A stretch of DNA of 64,000 bases, taken from positions 1,099,001-1,163,000 of the forward strand of contig NZ_CP092418.1 in the NCBI RefSeq assembly GCF_023716485.1, given 5' to 3'. Both the position numbers and the translations under genes were made by a program. Below are positions 58,075 through 64,000 of this stretch, piece after piece; the first letter of the stretch is position 1, and each line of letters starts with the position of its first letter. The notes under the pieces are model-generated. The model worked only from the letters and a program-made list of their open reading frames with translations. It had not been told where the DNA came from and searched no databases. Source of the DNA: Microbulbifer variabilis. Its GTDB lineage: Bacteria; Pseudomonadota; Gammaproteobacteria; Pseudomonadales; Cellvibrionaceae.

Positions 58075-58558
58075 ATGCCGCGAGCATGGGCGTGAACTAA
58101 TGGGGTGAAAGTCCCCTACAGGGAAATCATCATTTAGTGGTCGCCATTAAATGTTAACTACTCGCGAATGGCAACTGCAACACCAGAAAGTCTTATGGGG
58201 GAGGGAGCTCCTGGCAAAACTACGAGCTGACGAACAGAAACATCCTATAAGGCTTAGTCTGGAGGTGAGGTGGTCAAGGACTCTGAAGCTAAGTGATCTA
58301 ATAGGTAGAGTCAATGACGCGGTTGTATAGTGAAACTTCAGGTTCTTGTCTGGGAAGGCCTGTTTAGCTTACTGCTGTGAAGCTGTCTGCGTGGCCGCTG
58401 ACTCGGAAGTAGCGCACTGCCATGATACTCTACTCAAGTGAAGAGCTACTCGACACTATTGTTGGGTAGAGATTCAGAACGGATAGGGAACCACCCATTG
58501 CGGACCCAAACGATGGATGGTGTGACGATCGGAAGCTAGAAACTACCGGCTACCCGGT
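58075..58558 (+). mobile_element. ORF-less group II intron-like element, copy F (long subfamily)
   Basis: 484-nt element, longest of the ORF-less set, running to CTACCCGGT. The first bases are altered (ATGCCGCGAGCATGG), so the 5' splice site is probably damaged. In domain V the triad reads CAC instead of CGC and one pair is lost. Only about 34 bases separate it from the VF530 start, so most of that attC is missing. Confidence 0.75.
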
Positions 58559-58568
58559 TTATGCACTT

Positions 58569-59081
58569 TTACCCATTTACTTGAGCATTATATTTTTTAA
58601 GCGTTGACATTATATCCTTGTCGGGATTTTCCATCCCCTTGTATATCAGCAACGCCTTTTCACAATGCTTCCTTGCCTTAGCAAGGTTATAGGTTGATTG
58701 CTCTTTGTCAGCATAGGCATGACATAAATGATACTCAGATTCATAATGACCAAGAGACACAGCTTTTACCCAATACGAAACCGCTAGTTGTTGATTTTGC
58801 TTAATTCCGAAACCAAAGAACGTTAAGTACCCTAGATTATTTAGTACATCGACTTGTAAGCCCTGAAACTCTGGATCAACCTTTTTCAGATTAGATAGCT
58901 CTTCCCAAGACCTAGCTGATAGTTCATAATCTTCATTTCGATAATGGCATGTACCTGTGTAATACAGTTTCTCGGCAACATTTGAAGACTTCTCTAAGCC
59001 GATAGATTCTGGCCCGCAATCTTCCTTTGATAACACGGGTGCCGAGAATAGAGCCAAAATTAATAACATTGAATTTCGCAT
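58569..59081 (-). CDS. Secreted Sel1/TPR-like repeat protein (integron cassette)
   Basis: 170-residue precursor from the ATG at 59081 with a signal peptide (SMLLILALFSAPVLS). The mature part has TPR/Sel1-like helices (LNNLGYLTFFGFGIKQNQQLAVSYWVKAVSLGHYESEYHL). It is probably a scaffold or binding protein. An upstream frame to 59192 exists but precedes the signal sequence and is not used. Confidence 0.7.
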   Translation of the reverse strand: MRNSMLLILALFSAPVLSKEDCGPESIGLEKSSNVAEKLYYTGTCHYRNEDYELSARSWEELSNLKKVDPEFQGLQVDVLNNLGYLTFFGFGIKQNQQLAVSYWVKAVSLGHYESEYHLCHAYADKEQSTYNLAKARKHCEKALLIYKGMENPDKDIMSTLKKYNAQVNG

Positions 59082-59188
59082 GATTTTTCCAAGAATTACA
59101 CAAAGAAAACTATCTGGTGGAGGCCCGTAGGGTCGGAAAAAACTGCCTCGCCTTGCTGCGCTAGGCACGACTTTAATTTTTATTGAAA

Positions 59189-59671
59189 TCAATGTTTACC
59201 CTTAATCTTGGTAACTATCTCATTAATTAATTCAGGAGGTAATAACGATTTAGACAAGTACTGCTGCCCCCCAGATTTAGCCACCAAAATAAGCCCTAAA
59301 TCGGTTTCAATAATACGCTCGATATCTGCCCACAACAGAGCTGTTATCGTATAAGGATTCTGTGTCTGGATTCCATCCTTATCTATGGTTAATTTCACCT
59401 CACTACCGGCACTTTTCCCAAGCATCTGCCGTGCTAACCACCAAGCTCGTCGATATCGAATGTGAATCAGTTCCAGCACGCCTAATGCAATTAACGTGCA
59501 ACTTGCGATCTTAGGTTGCTCAGTAAATAATAGTAATCCCGCACCAGAAGATAATAATAATGTAGGAAGAAGATAATTGGGCTTGACATTTCTCCCATGG
59601 GGTAGAGACTGATCATAGCATTCGGCTAGGTAATCTCTAGATAAGGTAAATTGAGTATTAAAAGGCTGCAT
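59189..59671 (-). CDS. YcxB-like membrane protein (integron cassette)
   Basis: 160-residue inner-membrane protein with two close transmembrane segments (about residues 33-68) and a C-terminal domain containing VKLTIDKDGIQTQN and LLWADIERIIETD. This is typical of the YcxB-like family. Function unknown. No intron separates it from the next cassette downstream, so the pair at 58.6-59.7 kb may be one two-gene cassette or a merged pair. Confidence 0.7.
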   Translation of the reverse strand: MQPFNTQFTLSRDYLAECYDQSLPHGRNVKPNYLLPTLLLSSGAGLLLFTEQPKIASCTLIALGVLELIHIRYRRAWWLARQMLGKSAGSEVKLTIDKDGIQTQNPYTITALLWADIERIIETDLGLILVAKSGGQQYLSKSLLPPELINEIVTKIKGKH

Positions 59672-59787
59672 AAAAACAACTTATTGTATCTGGTAAATTT
59701 GTCGTAGCACTACAGTGAGTGTCAGGATGATTCTTTAAGCTAATGTCAATTACGCCACATCTCTCAATGAGACCTCGGTTTAGCCCC

Positions 59788-59857
59788 ACATAACGCCTTT
59801 AGCAACGGCAAATTACGAAATCGAAGGCGTAGTAATTTGTCCACTTGCCTAAATTTG
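59788..59857 (-). repeat. attC site interrupted by group II intron copy G
   Basis: Minus-strand R' core GTTATGT (59,788-59,794) with a clear long palindrome (CAAATTACTACGCCTTCG pairing with CGTAATTTGC-type arm). It ends at AAATTTG against the intron. Confidence 0.8.
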
Positions 59858-60327
59858 GCACACCCAGCATGGACGTGAACTAATGGGGTGAAAGTCCCCT
59901 GTAGGAAGATCACCGTTTAATGGGCGCCATTAAATGCTAACTACCAGCGAATGGCAACTGCAATACCGTGGGGTCTTGTGGGGAGGAAGTCGCTAACAAA
60001 ACTACGAGCTGGCGAACAGAAGCATCTTATATGGCTTGGCCTGGAGGCGAGGTGGCCAAGGACACCGAAGCGGGTAGAGTCAATAATACCGTTATGTAGT
60101 AAAAGTTCACGTTCTTATCTGGGGAAATCTGTTTAGCCTGCTGCTGTGGAGCTGTCAGAGTGATCGGTGACTCAGAAGTACCGCACTGCCATGACACTCA
60201 GCTCAAATGAAGCGCTGCTCGACACTATCGTTGGGTAGAGATTCATTACGGATAGGGAACCGCCCATTGCGAACCCGCACGATGGGTGGTGTGGGGGCCG
60301 ATAGCTAGAAACTACCGGCTACCCGAT
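59858..60327 (+). mobile_element. ORF-less group II intron-like element, copy G (best-preserved)
   Basis: 470-nt element from GCACACCCAGCATGG to CTACCCGAT. Domain V (60,259-60,290) pairs fully over nine bases (ACCGCCCAT / ATGGGTGGT), with a CGC triad, a G-U wobble and a two-base bulge. Domain VI has a seven-base stem (CCGGCTAC-type 3' arm) and an unpaired A seven bases from the 3' end. It is the copy most likely to still fold as a catalytic intron. The next base is the stop codon of the following cassette gene. Confidence 0.85.
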
Positions 60328-60972
60328 TTATAGCTTTATCACAAATTTGTCAGACTCTAGCTTCTTCGAGACAAGGTCAAAAACTTTGTAGCGAAGTTCA
60401 TCTGACACTTGAACAAGCAAGCCCAACGTCTGTTTATCTGAGAAATACTCGTACTGGATGATTTTGTTTAATCCAGTATCAAGGCACTCAAGGGTTGTTC
60501 CATCGGTGGCGCTGACACAAGCGCTTACCCCTTCAGATTTAGGGCTAATCTCCACATATATGTAGTCGGATGTCGATTCATTTGTTTGATCATCATATGT
60601 TCTAAGAATGCGATGATTAATAATTTGAGAGCTATTATCCGGAAGTAACCATGTAGGTTCCTCTCCGATTTGACTTAAGAAAAGCAGGTTTCGAAGGGTT
60701 CGGCTATATCCCCCAGACTTTAAAACACCGTCACGCTTTGAATAGACACGTATATACTGGATTCCTTTGTCTCGAATTGTTTCTACATCTGAAAGCTCGA
60801 TTATTTCTTTAGTTTCTTTGTCAGGAGTTGCGATTTCTATCGCATTTCTCCTTGTGTTTTTCGTTATCTCTTGAAAGATAAAAAAAGCCCCAATTAATGA
60901 AGCAATCAATAAGAGTAGAAAGAGTATTGAGTTAACTCTGTTGATTGTTAGAAATATCTTATTATTTTCCAT
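60328..60972 (-). CDS. Membrane-anchored hypothetical protein (integron cassette)
   Basis: 214-residue protein with one N-terminal transmembrane helix (about residues 15-36) and an external or periplasmic domain rich in Ser, Thr and charged residues. No family is recognised. The stop codon touches the end of intron copy G. Clear ATG start with an upstream attC at 60,984. Confidence 0.65.
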   Translation of the reverse strand: MENNKIFLTINRVNSILFLLLLIASLIGAFFIFQEITKNTRRNAIEIATPDKETKEIIELSDVETIRDKGIQYIRVYSKRDGVLKSGGYSRTLRNLLFLSQIGEEPTWLLPDNSSQIINHRILRTYDDQTNESTSDYIYVEISPKSEGVSACVSATDGTTLECLDTGLNKIIQYEYFSDKQTLGLLVQVSDELRYKVFDLVSKKLESDKFVIKL

Positions 60973-60983
60973 ATCTATCCTTG

Positions 60984-61071
60984 GTTATAACGACCACAAA
61001 AGGGATGGCTGGAGCGTAGCGTAGGCCGTCTTGCGAAGGGCCAAAATCCCGCAGCAACCTGCTTGTACTTG
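60984..61071 (-). repeat. attC site interrupted by group II intron copy H
   Basis: Minus-strand core GTTATAA (60,984-60,990) with an inverted-repeat body (GGCTGGAGCGTAGCGTAGGCC and CTTGCGAAGGGCC). The 5' exon edge is TACTTG. Confidence 0.65.
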
Positions 61072-61547
61072 GTACGCCCAGCATGGACGCGGACTAATGG
61101 GTGAAAGTCCCCTATAGGAAGATCACCATTTAATGAATTTCATTAAATGCTAACTACTGGCGAATGGCAACTGCAATACTGAGAGGTCTTGTGGGGGGAA
61201 GCGGCTAGCAAAACTACGCGCTGGAAAATAGAAACATCCTATAAGGCTTAGCCTGGAGGCGAGGTGGCCAGGGACAGCGAAGCCGGGTGGTCTAGCGGCT
61301 AGAGTCAATGATTCAGTTGTGTATTGAGAGTTCACGTTCTTATCTGGGGAGATCTGTTTAGCTTGCTGCTGTGAAGCTGTCAGCGTGGTCGCTGATTCAG
61401 AAGTAGCGCACTGCCATGACACTCAACTCAAGTGAAGCGCTGCTCGACACTATCGTTGGGTAGAGATTACGGATAGGAACCGCCCATTGCAGGTCCGCAC
61501 AATGGCGGGTGTGGGGGCCGGTGGCTAGAAACCACCGGCTACCCGAT
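61072..61547 (+). mobile_element. ORF-less group II intron-like element, copy H (long subfamily)
   Basis: 476-nt element from GTACGCCCAGCATGG to CTACCCGAT. Domain VI is perfect (CCGGTGG / CCACCGG, a compensated variant of the other copies). In domain V the 3' arm is rearranged (AATGGCGGG), so it can pair only if one C of the 5' arm bulges. Confidence 0.85.
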
Positions 61548-61970
61548 TTATATGACTGTAAGCGTCATTTGGTAAAATTTATCATCTTCGTTTTCTATGA
61601 CAAACCCTAGGCGACCATAAAGTCTATATGCTGGACTACGTTTAAATACTCGTAGATCAATGAACCCTAGATTTTTTTGCCTTGCAAGCTCGGTTACTTT
61701 AGAGATAACTAAAGCGCCTAACCCTTTGTTTTGTTGATTAGATACAACTTGAATATCTCGTAGTTGACAGCGATTGTTTTCAAATGAGAGTCTAACAATC
61801 CCAAAAACTCCATCATCATTCACTACATCATAATTCTCAAGATTTTCAATTGCACTGCGTACATCTGATAAAGTCCAGTCTACGCCATACATGTCATAGT
61901 ACTCCTGCATGTTGGCAAGAGTAAGTTTTGCAGATTTATCCAAGTCTTTGGTTTTAATAAATTGTATCAT
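61548..61970 (-). CDS. GNAT family N-acetyltransferase (integron cassette)
   Basis: 140-residue acetyltransferase of the GNAT fold. The acetyl-CoA loop is seen as VVSNQQNKGLGALVIS (about residues 75-90), followed by AYRLYGRLGFVIENED near the C-terminus. Cassette GNATs include resistance enzymes, but nothing here indicates a substrate. The stop codon TAA abuts intron copy H. Confidence 0.85.
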   Translation of the reverse strand: MIQFIKTKDLDKSAKLTLANMQEYYDMYGVDWTLSDVRSAIENLENYDVVNDDGVFGIVRLSFENNRCQLRDIQVVSNQQNKGLGALVISKVTELARQKNLGFIDLRVFKRSPAYRLYGRLGFVIENEDDKFYQMTLTVI

Positions 61971-61988
61971 TGGTCAAGTCATAACGTC

Positions 61989-62408
61989 TCAAACACCGGG
62001 CGTCGTGACAGTGGCGTCCGAATGATTTGACTTATTGGAAGTGAAGTGGTCAGCAATTTGAGCTTCCACTTCTTTTCTACAAATCTCAATTACTTTATCG
62101 CCCACCTCGTCATTGAATGAAGATTTAAATATGCATTGAATAAAAACGCCTTTTTCACCAGAACTAAAAGACACATTTTTGTAGCGAAGACCTAAAAGAT
62201 TACTTAAATCTTGATCTTGGAGCTCTACAACTTCTTTTTGAATTTGATGATGTAAATTGCCATTCCAGACAAGGTTTGCTATGACAGGGGCGGCCTTGAG
62301 GTTCTCCTCATGATTCTGGCCTCCCTCAACTTGAATAGTATAATTCTTTGAAGTGGATACTTCGCAAGCACCAAGAAAAAGAACGGTTATTAATAAAATG
62401 GCCCTCAT
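61989..62408 (-). CDS. Small lipoprotein (integron cassette)
   Basis: 139-residue precursor starting at the ATG at 62408, with a lipoprotein signal (LLITVLFLGAC, Cys14 as the likely lipidation site). The mature domain is mixed alpha/beta and has no family I recognise. Only a partial attC core (GTTATGA, 61,979-61,985) separates it from the GNAT gene, and no intron is present there. A frame through the attC to 62507 was rejected. Confidence 0.7.
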   Translation of the reverse strand: MRAILLITVLFLGACEVSTSKNYTIQVEGGQNHEENLKAAPVIANLVWNGNLHHQIQKEVVELQDQDLSNLLGLRYKNVSFSSGEKGVFIQCIFKSSFNDEVGDKVIEICRKEVEAQIADHFTSNKSNHSDATVTTPGV

Positions 62409-62422
62409 TTGAAACTCCTTAC

Positions 62423-62494
62423 CTCTAACGCCTAAAGCACCCGATGTCAAAACCAGAGCGAAGCAGCGGTTTTGACATCGGGTGCCTTTACTTG
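62423..62494 (-). repeat. attC site interrupted by group II intron copy I
   Basis: Minus-strand core GTTAGAG (62,423-62,429) with a near-perfect arm pair, GGCACCCGATGTCAAAACC and GGTTTTGACATCGGGTGC. One of the best attC hairpins in the window. It ends at ACTTG against the intron. Confidence 0.9.
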
Positions 62495-62973
62495 ATGAGC
62501 CCAACATGGGTGTGGACTAATTGGAGTGAAAGTCCCATGTAGGAGGATCATCATTTAACGGGTTCCATTAAATGCTAACTACTAGCGATTGGCAACTGCA
62601 ATACTGTGAGGTCTTGTGGGGAGGAAGCCGCTGGTAAGACTACGAGCTGACGGACCGAAATATCCTAGAAGACTTAGCCTGGAGGCGAGGTGGCCAAGGA
62701 CACCGAAGCCGGATGATCTAACGGGTAGAGTCAATGATGCAGTTGTGTAGTAAAAGGCCACGCTCTTATCTTGGGAGATCTGTTTAGCCTGCTGCTGTGA
62801 AGTTGTCGGCGTGGCCGCTGATTCAGAAGTGGCGCACAGCCATGACACTCAACTCAAGTGAAGCGCTGCTCGACACTATCGTTGGGCAGAGATTACGGAT
62901 AGTAACCGCCCATTGCAGATCCGCACGATGGTGTGTGTGGGGGTCGGTGGCTAGAAACCACCGGCTACCCAAT
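62495..62973 (+). mobile_element. ORF-less group II intron-like element, copy I (long subfamily)
   Basis: 479-nt element. The first bases read ATGAGCCCAACATGG (5' G changed to A). The 3' end is CTACCCAAT. Domain VI is intact (CCGGTGG-type stem), but domain V is disrupted by three mismatches around the triad. The stop codon of the next cassette gene starts at the following base. Confidence 0.8.
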
Positions 62974-63387
62974 TTAGGCATTTTTCACGGCCTCTATATG
63001 TTTTTTTAGACGTATATCTTGACTGCGAGGACCATTGACATTATGCCATGGGCTAGGCTGAGCTGAGCAGTTGAACTCAATAAACCAATCGGGCATTCGC
63101 AACACAAGGTACTTATGGAGAAGTTCACGAAAGTACTCAAAACAGTCTTCACTATATTGGTTGTGCTGACTGATTTTCGCTGCCCACCCTTCTGTAGGAA
63201 ATAACCCTTCATGCCGCAAGTATTCAATAAAATCTAGCCACTCATCTTCAGCTCTTTTCTCACCATAAGTATCTAGTAAGCATGACTCATAGCCTCTCAC
63301 AAACATTTCTAGATCCAGAAGATTAGCTTTTTGACCGACTCGCCCCAAGGTCCCGTTAAATCCGGGCCCAGGATGTTCAAGTGACAT
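62974..63387 (-). CDS. Hypothetical cytoplasmic protein (integron cassette)
   Basis: 137-residue protein if it starts at the ATG at 63387 (MSLEHPGPG). A longer version from 63420 is possible, as there is no strong ribosome-binding site for either start. It is rich in aromatic and acidic residues (EDEWLDFIEYLRHEGLFP, DWFIEFNCSAQPSPWHN). Not recognised as a known family. The stop codon abuts intron copy I. Confidence 0.6.
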   Translation of the reverse strand: MSLEHPGPGFNGTLGRVGQKANLLDLEMFVRGYESCLLDTYGEKRAEDEWLDFIEYLRHEGLFPTEGWAAKISQHNQYSEDCFEYFRELLHKYLVLRMPDWFIEFNCSAQPSPWHNVNGPRSQDIRLKKHIEAVKNA

Positions 63388-63421
63388 TATATAAATTCTT
63401 TTTATGAGCATACCCATCAAT

Positions 63422-63481
63422 ACCTAACGTCAACAGCAAGCGGGCCGCTTTTTGGCGTCGCCTAGGCTGTTTTTGTTATGA
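63422..63481 (-). repeat. Intact attC site without an intron
   Basis: Complete 60-base attC. On the minus strand it has R'' TCATAAC, a palindromic body (AACAGCC...GGCCCGCTTGCTGTT), and R' GTTAGGT. It shows what an uninterrupted site in this array looks like and confirms the minus-strand orientation of the cassettes. Confidence 0.9.
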
Positions 63482-63484
63482 ATT

Positions 63485-63997
63485 TTAGTTTGCATCCCAC
63501 ACCCAGTATTTATTGCCTTCCAATGTAAATAGGTAAACCGAGACATCACCGGCATCTTTGTAACTGTTCAATTTCTTTTCTGGTAGTCTATCCCACAGCC
63601 ATTCGATCTCTGACACTTCCTGACCTTCCCCTGAAAATGACTTCAAAAAATCGTCCTTACTTTCGAAATCTTGCTTAGATGCAATTCTCTCGAACACAGG
63701 AAACTCGCCGTTTACTAAAGGCCATGCAGTTTCCTGCCAAGTGGGTAACGCTGGAGTCTTATACATTAGAGTGACCGACTCTTCCGAATCATCGTCGTAG
63801 AATTGGTTTGCTTCTATTTCTAAGTCGATTAACTTTCCAGACTTGAGACAATCTTCGCAAATACAGTCAATTTCATTGATACCAGGGTAGCCGCCAGTAT
63901 CAAACCAAACTCCTACTTTGCTACAGACAGAACAAGGTTGCGGGCTGTCTACTAGAAGTGCAAACCCTTCTGGATCTCTAAAGTATCTGAATTCCAT
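63485..63997 (-). CDS. CbrC-like (UPF0167) protein (integron cassette)
   Basis: 170-residue protein, start ATG at 63997 at the window edge. The N-terminal FRYFRDPEGFALL and a Cys-rich zinc-type region (PCSVCSKVG, DCICEDCL) resemble the UPF0167/CbrC family (colicin E2 tolerance). The match is moderate and the C-terminal half is unassigned. Its stop codon is followed by an intact attC. Confidence 0.55.
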   Translation of the reverse strand: MEFRYFRDPEGFALLVDSPQPCSVCSKVGVWFDTGGYPGINEIDCICEDCLKSGKLIDLEIEANQFYDDDSEESVTLMYKTPALPTWQETAWPLVNGEFPVFERIASKQDFESKDDFLKSFSGEGQEVSEIEWLWDRLPEKKLNSYKDAGDVSVYLFTLEGNKYWVWDAN

Positions 63998-64000
63998 GCT

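Noticed and set aside
45615..62973. Regularly spaced repeats suggesting a CRISPR-like array
   Set aside because: The repeats are 350-480 nt, the spacers hold protein genes, and the repeats have group II intron ends. No cas genes are present.

Overview
The window looks like a gammaproteobacterial chromosome, probably a marine Cellvibrionales (Microbulbifer-like) genome. This rests on the pilF-rodZ-ispG-hisS-yfgM-bamB-der order, the fused nuoCD gene inside a 13-gene nuo operon, a large TonB-dependent receptor and several di-heme peroxidases. The genus is an inference; no rRNA or tRNA gene is visible to anchor it.

From 1 to 16.8 kb the genes are mostly housekeeping: a di-heme cytochrome c peroxidase lipoprotein, the PilF/RodZ/IspG/HisS/YfgM/BamB/Der cluster, succinate-semialdehyde dehydrogenase, TrmO, a metallo-beta-lactamase-fold hydrolase, a methyltransferase, a GFA-type zinc protein and a second di-heme oxidoreductase. 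From 17.9 to 28.6 kb the genes are more accessory and the intergenic gaps are long and AT-rich. They include a likely sulfolipid pair (UDP-sulfoquinovose synthase plus a GT4 glycosyltransferase), an ScsB/ScsD-like thiol-disulfide pair, a second copy of the metallo-beta-lactamase protein, an aspartate/glutamate racemase and the TonB receptor. From 44.5 down to 29.2 kb, on the minus strand, lies complete respiratory complex I (nuoA-B-CD-E-F-G-H-I-J-K-L-M-N), followed by a ferritin-like protein.

From 44.9 kb to the right edge is the distal part of a chromosomal integron cassette array. Small, mostly unrelated genes lie on the minus strand, separated by attC-type recombination sites. The integrase gene should lie beyond 64,000. 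The cassette genes include DUF3885, DUF1963, VF530/DUF2132, YcxB-like, GNAT, methyltransferase, Sel1/TPR-like, CbrC-like and several unknown proteins.

The most remarkable feature is that almost every attC in this array is split by a member of one family of compact, ORF-less group II intron-like elements. They are about 355 or 455-484 nt long, all on the plus strand and so antisense to the cassettes. Each is inserted at the same point, between G and TT of the attC core adjoining the cassette's stop codon. I count ten loci: seven complete and three partial. One partial copy still carries a decayed group II reverse transcriptase with two in-frame stops and YADD changed to YAEN. Domain V is fully paired, with a CGC triad, in only one complete copy (59,858-60,327) and one 3' remnant. 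The array also holds an IS3-family remnant, a DUF2235 fragment, a GC-rich di-heme peroxidase that appears to have been dropped into it, and a plus-strand DUF945 gene. Copies at 52.9 and 56.1 kb share the adjoining 39 nt of a cassette, so some spread was by segmental duplication rather than retrohoming.
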